The notes beneath the pieces were generated by a model. That model did not search any database, was not told where the DNA came from, and saw only the letters and a program-made list of their open reading frames with translations. This document shows positions 32,922 through 45,229 of a stretch of 64,000 nucleotides of DNA, one piece after another. The translations under genes were made by a program, and so were the position numbers. The number at the start of each line of letters is the position of its first letter. Positions within the stretch are counted from its first letter, which is position 1. Origin of the DNA: Romanomermis culicivorax (Eukaryota; Nematoda; Enoplea; Mermithida; Mermithidae). The stretch covers positions 868,001 through 932,000 of the forward strand of contig CAWUHX010000017.1 of NCBI GenBank assembly GCA_963922205.1, in the 5' to 3' direction.

Positions 32922-34088
32922 CAAGGCCGTATTTAGGGGGGGCGGGGGGCGGCCGCCACCCCCTTGGAACTTTGTCATATGTCGATTTTGTGTCTGTCAC
33001 TGAGAAAAAGCTCAAAATTTTCCGGCGCTTCGCGCCGATCAATGAGTATAAAGGCCCTGTCATACTTCGCCGCGCGGTGCCGGTTGTCCTATTCATATTA
33101 ACAGGCGGCGCCGCTTTTTTACGTTTGGATTTTGCTCTTCTCAAAAAATGTGTATTGGTTCAGTTGAAACCTGATGGGGCGCCGCGCGGCGCCGCAAAAA
33201 TTACAAAAACCTATTCATACTTCAAAGGTGGTACCGCGCGGCGCCAGCCGGCGCCGCTTTTTAGTATGAATAGAACAACCGGCGCCGCGCGGTACCGCGC
33301 GGTGAAGTATGACAGGGCCTTAACAGTCATTATTTTCAATCAGGCACGGACATTATCATATCTACTTCGACTTACTAGTTAAACTTCAACAGTTTCAATC
33401 AACTGAATTACCTCATCTCTTATTTTATTAGTTACAAGACAAAATGTTGGGCATGTTTCTCACAGTGGGAAAACTTTTTTTGATTTAAAAACCGAAATGA
33501 TGCATTGTGGTGAACTTCAGAAGGTCAAACCCTCAAAATTTGCCGGCGCTACGCGCCGGTCCTGAGTATACTAGTCATTGTTCCCCATCAAGCGCGGCCA
33601 TTAACATATCTACTTCCACTTTACTAGCTAACTTTCATCAGTTTCTATCAACTGATTCACTTCATCTCTTCTTTTACTAATTAAGAGCCAATATTTTGCT
33701 GATAATTTAGGTTTTGGATCACTTCTTAAAATTTTATTTCCTTACTTCGTTTGGAGTTTTCCCAAAATTTTGAAACGTGAGCCTTCGCAATCCGCATTGA
33801 AAACTGATAAAAACGTCATTTTAAGACTGTAAATTTAGAGCTCCTATCTGGGAAAAATTGTTGTAAACATTCATTTTCCAGCATTTTGGAACACAAAAAT
33901 CCGAAATTTTTTTCGGCGCGTAGCGCCGAAATAAGGAAGGTATTACAATCCATTAATTTAATTCCAATTTATTATCGTTGTTATGGAAAGATTAATTTTT
34001 CAGCCTTTTAAAGTGTAAAAACCTGAAAATTTTACAAAAATTTTTTTGCTGTCCGCCCCCCCTAAAAAAATTCCTGGCTACGGCCCTG
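32922..34088. mobile_element. CAAGGCCGTATTTAG-family element, full length
   Basis: 1,167 bp with ends CAAGGCCGTATTTAGGGGGG and CCTGGCTACGGCCCTG and exact 8-bp duplication GATGGGAG (32914-32921 and 34089-34096). Inside are three hairpins of the GGCGC type (33023, 33543, 33916) and a nested 269-bp element. Non-coding. Confidence 0.9.
33052..33320. mobile_element. Nested GC-rich palindromic MITE with TAA duplication
   Basis: Ends AGGCCCTGTCATACTTC and GAAGTATGACAGGGCCT with TAA on both sides (33049-33051 and 33321-33323), the 3-bp TWA duplication typical of PIF/Harbinger elements. The inside has many GCGCGGTACCGCGCGG-like units, strongly GC-rich against AT-rich surroundings. Confidence 0.85.
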
Positions 34089-34096
34089 GATGGGAG

Positions 34097-37000
34097 CATG
34101 CATAACATATTGCAGACTACCCCATGGGGAGGGGTATGTGGGGGGTATTACCCCTGCCTAAAGTCCTAAAAATTGATAACTAGTTGCCTAATTTTGAGAC
34201 AAGATGTCGTGTTTAGTGGACATTTATAGCTACACTATCTCCGCAAATTTCCAACTTTACGCCTACCTCAAAAATCTGACCTTGCGGACTTCTGATATTG
34301 TATAGTGTGCAGCATTAAAAGTGCCAGTCAGTAGAAACAACTGAACATCATGTTGGTATTCTAAATGAACTGTACTTTTATAAAATTAGGAAAAAATTGC
34401 TACCCAACGATTTTGGGATTTATCCCCGGCCTGAAACTGGTACCATGCACGTGTATGATTGGAATACATCATTATTCTTTTATTCCTATAATTTAGTTGT
34501 TTTTTTATGTCTTTAAAGCATTCGATGGACATAAATAAAGTTATAAAGGCATGGTAATATCATTCTTTAAATATTTACTTATTCAGCAAAAGATTTGTTG
34601 AATTTTGAAGCTTCAACGCTCTTTGATTTAAAGAATACTATAGAAAAATGTCGATTTAGCGATTTACTGTCACCTTATATTTGTTTTAACTTTTATTATC
34701 ACATGTCCGAAAAATTGCATGTTGATCAAATCAGCCATTTTAGGGTGGATGGCTTTGATCAACACCCAAATTTTAGAAAACTCGTTATAATCCATCGAGA
34801 AATAACGGATATATTCGATTTTCAAGCATTATTGTTGTGCAAATATGTTAGTCTATGATTTACCAAAAATTACCAAACCAAATTACCAAACATTACCAAA
34901 AATCTTGATTAGTGATTCCATGTTTTTGATCAAAGTAACCCAGATATTTGTCGCATATACAAATAGTTGCATGAATAAATTTTTGTTCATCGAAAGAATC
35001 ATTTTTTTGCTTTCACGATCTGATCAGTCACCTATCAGTGGTTGTATAACCTCGTGTCAAGACCGTTTCCCACCAAATTGTTTTGTCTTTGTCTTACCTT
35101 TTCTATCAAATATATTTCCTCATTTATTTGCAATTCTATCATTTCTTTTAGTTTTATGTAAAATGCTCCAATTATTTTTTTTTCTTTTCAGATTAATGTT
35201 TGTCTGCTTTATTTATGCATGTTTATCTTTTCCACGTTTTTTATATCTTTTTCTTTGAACACTGTGTAGACTCATTTCTTTGATTCACTTCAACTACAAG
35301 AAACAAATAATTTAAACCAAGATAGTTTCCTCCCAAAATCGTTTTAACCTCTTATTATATTTGAAAATTACGAGTGATAAGACAAGTTGATTGTTTTCTT
35401 TAATAACCTGATCAAATCGTCAAAATTTCTCTAGCACTGCCAACAGGAACTTTCATATATAATCAGGGTGAGGCAGCATGCAAACAGTGTATCGCGTAAA
35501 ATCAACATTTCCTTGGGCTGTTGAGTAAAAAAAATTTAGTCTGCCCCCCCCCATGAAAAAATCCTGCGCATGGCCCTGTATATAATTATAGGCTTTCATG
35601 CGACCTGTACATTAATCGAGATTTAAAAATTCTGAACATTCAGTACTTACTGTAGCTAGGTAAATTTTGGCTCTCATGCAGAATTTTTTCATGTCAAATT
35701 ATATGGAAAACGAACTCATTCATCAAGGTTTAAGAAAAGTGAACTTGCATTGTTTGCTATAGCTGTATGATTTGGAACTTTCACATAAAATGTTTATTCA
35801 CAAGATATTTTCAATTTGTTGTATGTTGTCTGACGGGGTTACATCTCCCAGGAAGGCATTATAATCCTCTCGTAGAATCAGTGTAAATGGAAGAATAATG
35901 ACAGAAGTAGATCTGGTGTCTTAATCGTTCACAGGATGACTGTATGTTCTTTGCTGCAAAATTTTTCACATATGATTTATTCCCTATCTGATTTTATCAT
36001 ATACCGTCAGGTTACTCCACTTATTCCGAAATCATTAATGCAGTGATCCTACCAAATTAAGTTCAAAAAGAGAAAAATTAGTAAGCTTATTACTTTAGAC
36101 ATTATTCTTTTGACACATAAAAATGGGACGAAAAATGTGAACTACAAGATTATACGATATGCTTTCTTACCAAATTATAGAAGATCTTCATCGAACAACC
36201 TGCATATTGATTGAAGTTTAAAAATACTGTACTCACGATATTCACTGTAGCTGTGTGAATTTTGAATTTTATGCAGAATGTTTGATCAATGTAATGAGGT
36301 TGACCAGGAATTTTTTTACTCAAAAATTTCTTACGATCTGCTGATTAATCTCATCAGTTACCAGTAACACATGACATGTACTATGTGATACGATTTTGTG
36401 AAATCTTGTCATTCGTCCAGTTAGAATTTCTAGTTTGTTCAAAAGTTAATGTTGTCAAAAAGTGCGAAATTTTCGGAATATTTTGCGAAACTTTTCGAAT
36501 TTTTTGTCGTAAAATATGAAATTTTTCAAATTTTCAGTCGTAAAATTTGATATTTTTTATCTTTTCCGATAAAATTTTGAATTTTCGGTCAAAAAATATC
36601 AAGTATTCAACATTATCCTCTAAGATTTTCAAAAATTTTAGTCGAAAAACGAGGACTTTTCGATATTTTGATCGAAAAATGTGTAGTTTTCGAGATTTTT
36701 CACAAAATTTTCGTATTTCGGTTGATATGTGTGAGATTTTTTGAACTTTTCATGAAAAATTTATAGTTTTTCTTTATTCTTGAAATTTTTCTCAAGGATT
36801 TCTGAATTTATACTCCAAAAACTTGAAAGTTGATGTTAGTTGAGAGGCGTGTCCCCAATACTGCGAAACGCACAACAGCGAAACTCAAAATAGCGAGACT
36901 CAAAACAGTGAAGTCTCAAAAGAGTGAAGTCTCAAAACAGCGAAGTCTCAAAACATCGATTCTCAAAAGAGCGAATCTCAATACAGCGAATAGTAAAAGT

Positions 37001-39767
37001 TATATGCATTAGAGTAAACGCATACATCATTTTTGTAATAAATATGCAAATTAGGTATATTTAAATCGTTTTTGCTAGTTGGGATAGTCTATTTTTAGTT
37101 GCGTTTGGCCATCTGCTTTACATACTTTAGCACCTCGATGTATCAGCTGGTTGATCTGTTCAATGAAATCACTAATCGGACAGTCGATAGATATAAGATT
37201 AAATATGGATTTACTTCGCCATTATCAAATAAGGTCGCAAAATCGAGAGTTTCACGATACGTCTTCAAATAGGTCAATCTCGATTTTTTATCGTAATTTT
37301 TTCACACTTAGACATCTCCCAAAAATTCTAGACCTACTCAATGCACGAAAGAGTTAGCTATACAGGAGGCAATTGTGTGGATACAAAGGTTTTTTTCTAC
37401 CTGACCCATGATGAGTAAAATTGTTTTTTTTCTAGCAACTGTCATTCTATAGGCTTTTTCGTTCTCTGGCTGAATCGGGGTGACCAATGACCACTGCACA
37501 TAACATTGGAAGACACTACATCATGATACTTTTTCATGCTTGTGAATGGTGGTAGATGCTTCACCAACTTTTTATGCATTGATTCGTCTGTTGCATTTTA
37601 ATTGGTGTGAGTCCGTTCGTAAGCAAAGGTGTTGGTTATGTGCTCACAGCTACACATAACACTTTGTCATAGGAAACGCCCAAAAACGTGCGGAAAGGAA
37701 AGGGTGTTCCGTCGAAGTAAGAAAGGACTTTCTTCCAATTCAGATGTCAGAAAATGTGCATAAATCAAGTATTAATTAATTAAATACCCAATTACAGGTA
37801 TGGACTGAGCCCTATGAAGTTTGTCTGGTTCTCTACTGTAGGCCCATCGTACGTCAATCTGTTCAGGAAACGGGCGTGGTGATCTATTTATAGTATCTAT
37901 CTTTCTTGACATATAATTGCAACATTCGACTCGTTTTGCTCTGTTAGCGTTGATTGAACTAAAAATTCAATAGCATTGGTACGCCACCAAGAAGTACGGT
38001 GGTTATCTTATAAAAAATTACGCAGCTATAGAAAGCTTATTCTCTTTCTTCTTTTCTGCCACTATGTCGTCGGTTTATTACTGTAGAATACAATAGCGGT
38101 AGGTATGTAAATAGGAATGTTCGCTGTTCATAACGTCAGCGATCCGCGTTGTTTTCTGCTCTTATTTTGAAAAATTCAGGCTTCATTTCAATCGATCTTC
38201 TAATTATTGCCTTTGAAAGTAGGGGACGCATTATAAAAATAGGTCACATTCATATGATATTAAATCTGTTTTTGTGCATACAGTCAGTTTAGATTTAATG
38301 AATGAAACAGTTAGCTGCAGAAGGCTGGAGCGGCGTAAGATTTTATTGGTCGAATAATAAACGGACATTAATTATGAAATCATGATTCATCCAATTAGAA
38401 TCAGATATCTGAAATATGGATATAATTTTTTCATTTGCCAATTGCCACTCAAAATTTTCTGTTTTGTTGTTATATTTCTTTAATACGGACTTCCTTCTGC
38501 AAAACATCTTATTTTCCTTTGTCATAAGCTTCTCAATTTATAACTTTAGTATAACTAATTAAATTTCCTAAAATGTAATCTTTGTTACACGTCTATGAGC
38601 GGTATTTTAATTCTGTTTTTTCACGCAAAATTCCCTGAAAATTATTATCTTGATGATTTCGAAGTTGAACGTTGCTTCCCCAGATATGTTCCACTTCATT
38701 CAATTTCCTATTTTTCCATAATGAATCGTTATTTACGCTCATTACTCATTAATCAGGCTTTTGCACTCGCTATTATTTCTGAATTTAAAAAAAATTTCAG
38801 CTACTTCTTTATCGAAGACTAGCATAGCATTGCAATGGGTATAAAATATGAGTGAACCAAAGATAAAATTCGAACATTTTCTCTCCAACTTCCGCATTGA
38901 AAAGCCTGTTTTGCAGCGAAGTATAACGAGTGTAACTGTTTTAAGCAGGATAATTTAGAATAAGGCGTTGTTTTTTGCGCGCCATTTTTTATAAAATCGA
39001 TTGCAGCTGTTGCAGCTATTGAACAAAGAGAAAGAAAAAATATAGAATGTGTGGAGAAATTACTTTTTTTGCTATCGAATTTTTGGCATTATTCTCCAAC
39101 GCCTATGCCAATACGTGCTAGAGAGAGAACCAGTTATACATAAGTTTTTTCGCAGTTCATTTTGCTTACCCTATCAAAAAATGTATATTTTTTGTTCTCG
39201 TGTTTTCTTTGTAAAAGTAGCCTAATTTTCGGGGTGAATTTCCAACTTGTTTTTTTTCACCGCCATCATCTCAACTCTTATCACGCGCGCGCTGTGCCTA
39301 TACTTGTTTTTGCGAAACTCGTTTTTTTTGTTAATTTTCGGCTCTATATTTTGGTTGAAGAATCTAAAATACATGACAGATGGTCCCCGGAGATCATTGG
39401 AATTATGGAATGCATGTTCTCTGAAAACCTTGCCTGATTGCTGACGCCATGGCATTAAGTTTTGCCCTCATATGGGTTGTGAAATATCACAGTTTCAACA
39501 AAAATATCTTATCAGGTGCATGTTGAGTATATCTCCTGAGAAAAATTTTTCCACTGAAAGCCATTGTTATCAATTCTCGTGGTAGCTGTATATGGCGAAA
39601 TAGTTTATCGCAGCGCTTATTTTTTCAAATATTCTCATAAGAGCGCACCATCTCCGAATTGTAAGCTCATTTCAGAATTCAAATTGCAAATACTTTACGG
39701 GAACGTAGTTTGTTTTCGTTTTCTCAGTCATTATTTGTTTCAGCATATTCTTATTCTGTTTTAAAAA
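34097..39767. other. 5.7 kb with no recognisable gene
   Basis: The sequence is AT-rich. Seen in it: one right end of the GGCCCGTATTTAG family (about 35540-35578); a low-complexity block of TTTTCG/CGAAAA words at 36450-36790; and a tandem repeat at 36862-37000. The signal-peptide exon and promoter of the receptor gene at 39768 probably lie in the right part, but I could not place them. Confidence 0.5.
36862..37000 (+). repeat. Tandem CTCAAAACAGCGAAGT-like repeat
   Basis: About nine imperfect units of 16-18 bp, each with AGCGAA then CTCAAAA. The word structure resembles the CCCAATTGAGCGA clusters at the ends of the element at 40262-41445, so it may be one end of a related element. Confidence 0.7.
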
Positions 39768-40064
39768 ATGATTGAATTCAATTCCATCGATTCTCGAGGC
39801 CGAAGTAGAGGCGGTAGTGGCCATAATCTTCTCGACTACGAAGAAGACAAAGATACAGACGTCGCACATATTCAAGGCTCTTCCAATTTTTCTACGACCT
39901 TGGGTGATCGTTTGTCTACGACATCATCTTTCTACTGCCATAATTTCAGTTGCACTAGCGGTGAAACGTCGAATTGTCAACAGTCGCTAAAAATTGAACG
40001 TTGCCCGAAAGAAGTTAAAACGTGTTTCGCTATATGGACGAATGATTCTGAACATGGTGTCAAA
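39768..40064 (+). CDS. ACVR2: Activin receptor exon, first half of ligand-binding domain
   Basis: Encodes FYCHNFSC and then [14 protein letters not shown], matching the C....CFATWKN pattern of the ectodomain. The donor is AAA/GTAGGC at 40065. The 5' limit is not certain; the true coding part may begin at an acceptor inside this frame. Confidence 0.7.
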
Positions 40065-43000
40065 GTAGGCTTTGTGGGCCAGAAAAATTTCCATATACGG
40101 ATATCCGTGTTTTTTGCTCCTTCGGATATCCGCATATATCCGGACATTTTTAATGTTGTTTGCAAAGAGGTAAAAAGGGGTCACATATTAACTAATAATA
40201 CACTAGGTCAACTACAATACTACTGAGCCTTTTGTTGTTTTGTTGTTGAGACTAATAATGTAGGGTCTATTCCCAAGTGAGCGAACTCTCAAGTGCGCGA
40301 TTCCCAATTGAGCGATTTCCATGTGAACGAATTCCCCATCGAGCGATTCCCAATTGAGCGAATTCCCGAATGAACATATCCCCAATTGGGCGATTCCAAA
40401 CGAGCGGTAGAGAATTTAATGACACTTTCTTCGTATTTTCCTTGTTTACCTCATATTTTTCTTTGTATGCTTTCTTTTTTCTTTCGCTCTGTGCTTTGCT
40501 TATGTTTTCGTTTATGTATGTTTTTGCATTTTTATCTTTTGTCTCTGCTTTCTTTCATTTTTTATTGCCATCTACTTTTTTACCCATGAGAGAATACATT
40601 ACAAGTTGTCATTTTTAATAAGCATTGTCTCCCAAATAATTTTTATTCAATTCGGCACGCTCTATTTCCTATTTAATTTTATTCTTTCTGATTTTTCTTC
40701 ATTCTTACCTACCTTTCATCTTTGCTTTTTGCTTTTAATTCTTATTCTATTCTCCTGATTATTTCTTTTTTTGTTATTTTTTCTATTATTTTCTCTTTCT
40801 CCCTTGCTGCTTTCTCTATCTTGCCTTTTCTTTCTTGTCACTTTTTTCATGTTTATTTTATTTTTCTAATGCTTTTCACCTATTTTCACTTATTCTTAAT
40901 GTCTTCATTTTTGTTGACGTTTCCTTTCTCTTGAGGTTTTGTTTCTTCCAGCATTCCTTGGTTCATATTTTTTATGAAGATTTTCACACTTACAACAATG
41001 AAAGACTCAAGCACCGAACTGTATAATAATTATACGGAAGACTACGGTTATTTAAAATGATAACTTGTAATGTATTGTATCATGAGAAAAAAAGAAAATA
41101 TTAGATGACAAAAAGGAAGAAAATGAAAGAAGGCACAGACAAAAGATGAAAACATACATAAACGAAAACATAAGCAATTGACAATTGACACAGAAAACGA
41201 AAGAAAAAAGAAATACATAGAAAGAAAAAATAGGGTAACGAATATGCAAAAAAATTGTTTTTAAATTCTCGATCACTCGTTTGGAATCGCTCACATGGGA
41301 ATCGCTTACTTGGGAATTCGCTCAATTGGGAATTCGCTCACTTGGGAATTCACTCACTTGGGAATTCACTCACTTGGGAATCGCTCACATGGGAATCGCT
41401 CTATTGGGGATCGCTCACTTGGTAATCGCTCACATGAAAATACCCAATAATGTAGCCCCTAATTTGTCACTTACCTTTACTTTTTTTGAACATTGAAAAT
41501 ATCCGGATATATCCGGATATTTTTTCACATCCGAATATCCGTTTTTCATCCGTCCGCATATCCGATGCACATCACAACCTATGACTACTTACAATTCGAC
41601 AGTTCTCTGGAATTAAAAATTTCTTACCGATGAAGACAGACGTACCAACAACAAGATTTGTACGGACACATAGTTCATATCTGTTTTTTTCAAGTTTCTT
41701 TGATTATTGAATTTTAATTTCGCGCATATGAATCGATTTCCCAAAAATCAGATTTTTGTGAACTCTCTTTCAAAAATGCAAAGTTTTCTATATCTCCTGA
41801 AGCTAAAACGGTTTTTTTAAAACTTTTACAGGCTTTACATAAGGGTTGTTGGAACGTCCATGCAGCAAACTGTCAACGCGATGAATGCGAAGCGACAGGC
41901 CTCTCATCGACGAAAGAACAAGGCCAAGAAACTTATTTTTGCTGTTGCGAAAGTTCAGGTTGTAATGCTCATATCGCTCTGTCGACGACGAGAAAGTTTT
42001 CCGAGTCGTCCTTCACAGTTCCTTCGTCTACGACTTCGAGTGAGAAACTTTAGTCTCCTTTCCGCCAAATACAATAAGTCGAAATTTCTGTTGAAAGTTC
42101 CAGTGTTCAATATTTCGTTTTTTAAACTAATTTTATTATGAAGTAGGTTCAAAGAATTTATTCGCCTTATCATTTTTAGGACCATCAAGTTCAGAAATTT
42201 CGCTCCTCTCAATGTTGACGTTAATATTTGGTATATTTATTTTCGCCGTGCTCATTATTGTTCTATATTTCATTTATCGTCGTTTAAAAATTCGGTATAA
42301 TGACGGCGAATCAGGGGAAGAAAAGGCTAAATTGCCATCTTTTAACGAATCGTCGCATCAACAAATTATGTTTGAAGTTAAAAGTGTAAGTTTATTTTTA
42401 CCCATATTGTTTATTGAATGAGGAGTAATAATTTTCTATCGAAACTTGAACTTTGCAATTGAACAATTGAAATGTACTTTTTTTGACGGATTGAAAATGT
42501 TCAAGATAATTACGATATTTTGATCGGTATTCGTATGATTTATTGCTTAGCTTAGTGTGTTTTGTTTCTAATGATCTGAGTTGCGGCTTACTTTTCAGCT
42601 CATTTCTCGAGGTCGGTTTGGCTCAGTTTACCAAGCAACGTTAGAAAACTGCGATTTAGTCGCCGTGAAAATTTTCCCCGTTTCTGAGCAGGATAGTTGG
42701 ATACAAGAACAAGATATTTATAATACTCCATTGATGTCCTGTCACGAAAATATTCTGCATTTTATTGCCGTCGACGTCAATAAGTCTGATCCACGAGAAT
42801 ATCGTTTATTCACGACTTTCCTCGAAAACGGGTCACTTCACGATTATTTGAAGGTAAGAGAAAGATTAGTGGGCAGTATTTAAGGGATAAATAAATATGC
42901 GCTGGAAAAAATGATAGATTAACGAACGTTAGCTTCAAAATTTTTCCATTCACGTGTTTCTTTACAATCAAATATTAATCTTCATTGATATCCTACTTAA

Positions 43001-45229
43001 TTGCTTCAAATCGTTTAGTTTTTCAGCAGCTTTTTGTTTCTTTCATTAGTTTTTGCTGATAACATCTTCTGATTCTCTCGTAATTTTTTAAAATAAATTC
43101 GCCTTTTTTTCAGTCGCATACAGTTACTTTCAAAGAAATGATGCACATTTCGTCGACTGTTTTAAAAGGCCTGTCGTTTCTACACGAAGAAAAATATTGC
43201 AACGACGGTCGCTATAAGCCCATAATTTGCCATCGAGATTTTAAAACTAGAAATATTCTATTGAAAAAAGATTTGACTGCGTGTATTTCCGATTTCGGTT
43301 TAGCCATTAAGTGCGGCTACGGTCGGATAGCGAAGGAAACGCACGGTCAAGTCGGCACAAGGCGTTACATGGCACCTGAAGTTCTACAAGGCGCTACGGA
43401 ATTTAGTGCAACGGCTTTTAAACAAATCGACATTTACGCGGCTGCTTTGGTTTTATGGGAGGTGCTATCACGCTGCATTATATCCAATGGTAATTGTTAG
43501 CATTATGTGAATTTAAGCGTCTTCTTAATGGACCCGAAATTCATTTTTTCAGTCTGATTAAAACGATGATATTTGATTTTCTTAATTACCTATGAAAAAT
43601 TTCAGTGTACCGTCAAGGTTTTTCAGAGATAAAACTTTTCACGATTATTAGTTTGACGAATTTCCAACAGTTGGATCAATTTTGGTTGTTTATAATACGT
43701 CTGTGTGTGTGTCAATGACGAAGCTCCCAACATTAGAATCGTCGTTGTCAAAAACAGTATTCCTCTTTCTGCTTCTTATTTTAATTCGTGTCGTTTGAAC
43801 CACGCAACATGTGATAGTATAGTACGATGTGAAAAACTTTTCAGTCGTCGTAGGCGACTACAAATTACCATACGAGAAAGAAGTTGGTCTCAAGCCATCG
43901 CTTGAGGAAATGTACGAGGTCGTTGTAGTGAAAAGTATGCGGCCCATAATCAAGGATGAATGGCTGCGCAACGTTGTAAGTTGTTCGTTCTTCTTGTGAT
44001 GCTGCCTCTTTTTGACTAGAGAAGTTTCCTTTAAAAAAATTGTTTAGCATTAATTAGCAATGCGCGACATCGTTTTGGTAAATTGGCTGTCGTTTATCCT
44101 AAACTTAAAACGACATTGTTTTGCGGTTAAAAAAATATTGTGATAGTGGGGTTACTCCGGCTACAGACCTTGGTTTCCTTGGGAGTGAATGACTGAAGGA
44201 TTTATTTTTAGGAATAATGTATTTTCGCGAGACAGCAATCCGTGTTATAAAATTGATTCTCATGACAGCTATTCCTGAATTAACTGTCGAGATATTATTT
44301 AAGGAAGAGAATGTGATTGAATAACTTTTCCTCGCATAAAGTTTAAAAATTCAAGCTATACCTTTTCGTGTGTTGGGCGACCTCCATTAAAGTTCATGGG
44401 AAGAATGGCATCATATTTTTCATTCGACATGATTATGTGATTTTCACACGAATTGTGAAAAATTCAGTGATTTGATTTTATGTTTTTAGTCTGATTAAAT
44501 CAACCTTCATTTTGGGGGTAAATGTTATCAGACTATATTTATTTTCGGAAAAATACTTAGAATTATCAATTTTTTGGCGCTTCGCGCCGCAAATACCAAT
44601 TTTCATGGATGTATATACCAGAAGAACTGCTTTTGAACAATTTTCCTGATCTTTAATTAAAAAATTTCGGCCTTTTTCCGTTTACAATGACCACCGTACT
44701 TAAATTTTGGACAAATTCTCACCCCACTTATGAAAAAGCCCGCTGACCCACAGGCCCCTGTGCTGCATTACATATATTGCATTTTTCCTCCTTCCATCTT
44801 TTATATTAAAATTTGTTATATTCGCGGTTTCTATGCCTTCACTATGTCAGAAATAGCACTTTACCTCATTGTGTCATTTAGTACTAGGAGTTAAGGAATT
44901 TACGTTTGCTTCATAAATATTTTACTGCCAATACCCATGATCTTTGAAACAAAAATCACTGTATATTACAGCAGACAAATGTAATTTGTCAGACGATTCA
45001 AGAAATGTGGGATTCGGAATTCGAAGCTCGCTTGACCGCTGGCGGAGCGTTGCAACGATTTTTAGCTGTCGATCAACCGATAAATAGCGTCAGTTGTTCA
45101 TCTTTATCATACAATGATCGTTCGTCGTCACATCACGAAACTACACCTCTTATTGACAACGATCTGATTGGGCGCAATTCTTCGTCATTGTCTTTTTCGT
45201 CGGCTGCGATGGCGACGGCGCCGCTTTGA
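39768..45229 (+). CDS. ACVR2: Activin type II receptor-like serine/threonine kinase (seven exons seen)
   Basis: Joining 39768-40064, 41832-42039, 42180-42385, 42599-42853, 43114-43489, 43845-43975 and 44972-45229 gives 1,731 bases and an open frame of 576 codons plus stop; all introns are GT-AG and phases agree. Layout: cysteine-rich extracellular domain with [11 protein letters not shown]; one membrane helix; kinase with [31 protein letters not shown] and YMAPEVL; then a serine-rich tail. [16 protein letters not shown] is the type II TGF-beta receptor signature. Family role: binds activin/BMP-type ligands at the cell surface and phosphorylates type I receptors, which activate Smads. The first exon has no good signal peptide, so an upstream exon is likely; the ATG at 39768 is provisional. 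Closest by eye are vertebrate ACVR2 and fly punt. Confidence 0.9.
40080..41575. mobile_element. Intron element with ATATCCGGATAT words at both ends
   Basis: ACGGATATCCG and CGGATATCCGCATATATCCGG at 40095-40145 are mirrored by ATATCCGGATATATCCGG and CGAATATCCG at 41498-41565. The 1.18-kb element at 40262 is inserted between them. The outer borders are not sharp. It lies in the first visible intron of the receptor gene. Confidence 0.5.
40262..41445. mobile_element. Fold-back MITE with GAGCGA repeats, in receptor intron
   Basis: Exact 8-bp duplication AATAATGT (40254-40261 and 41446-41453). Each end carries about nine units of CCCAATTGAGCGATT or the inverse. Behind them the arms continue to about 40620 and from about 41053, so inverted arms of roughly 360-390 bp surround a 430-bp pyrimidine-rich loop. 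Non-coding. Confidence 0.88.
41832..42039 (+). CDS. ACVR2: Activin receptor exon, second half of ligand-binding domain
   Basis: Encodes [17 protein letters not shown] and [13 protein letters not shown], the C-terminal cysteine box of type II receptor ectodomains, then a Ser/Thr-rich stem. The acceptor is TTTTACAG/GC and the donor TCGA/GTGAGA. Phase 0 in and phase 1 out fit the neighbours. Confidence 0.85.
42180..42385 (+). CDS. ACVR2: Activin receptor exon, transmembrane segment
   Basis: Encodes a 20-residue hydrophobic helix ([19 protein letters not shown]) followed by basic RRLKIR as stop-transfer, then a polar juxtamembrane stretch. Acceptor TTTTTAG/GA, donor AAAAGT/GTAAGT. Confidence 0.9.
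42599..42853 (+). CDS. ACVR2: Activin receptor exon, kinase N-lobe
   Basis: Encodes the glycine loop RGRFGSVY, the ATP lysine in LVAVKIFP, and ENILHFI, then [16 protein letters not shown] at the hinge. Acceptor CTTTTCAG/CT, donor TTGAAG/GTAAGA. Confidence 0.92.
43114..43489 (+). CDS. ACVR2: Activin receptor exon, kinase catalytic and activation loops
   Basis: Encodes the HRD loop (CHRDFKTRN), DFG (SDFGLAIK), [15 protein letters not shown] and [10 protein letters not shown]. All catalytic residues are present. Acceptor TTTTTTTCAG/TC, donor AATG/GTAATT. Confidence 0.92.
43845..43975 (+). CDS. ACVR2: Activin receptor exon, kinase C-lobe
   Basis: Encodes [18 protein letters not shown] and [12 protein letters not shown], matching the 'LPFEEEIG..PSLEDMQEVV' block of the family. 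Acceptor CTTTTCAG/TC, donor AACGTT/GTAAGT. Confidence 0.88.
44972..45229 (+). CDS. ACVR2: Activin receptor last coding exon
   Basis: Encodes [20 protein letters not shown], the last kinase helices (W-D..EARL.AG), then a Ser-rich tail ending ATAPL and TGA at 45227-45229. The acceptor at 44970-44971 follows TATTACAG. Confidence 0.88.
   Translation, partial: QTNVICQTIQEMWDSEFEARLTAGGALQRFLAVDQPINSVSCSSLSYNDRSSSHHETTPLIDNDLIGRNSSSLSFSSAAMATAPL

Noticed and set aside
36547..36744. Frame rich in Phe/Lys/Ser-Arg words
   Set aside because: Arises from TTTTCG/CGAAAA low-complexity sequence.
36830..37012. Frame with repeated K-T-V-K-S-Q words
   Set aside because: Translation of the tandem CTCAAAACAGCGAAGT repeat.
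40722..41026. Hydrophobic multi-pass membrane protein frame
   Set aside because: Lies in the pyrimidine-rich loop of the fold-back element at 40262-41445; the hydrophobicity comes from TTT/TTC/CTT runs.
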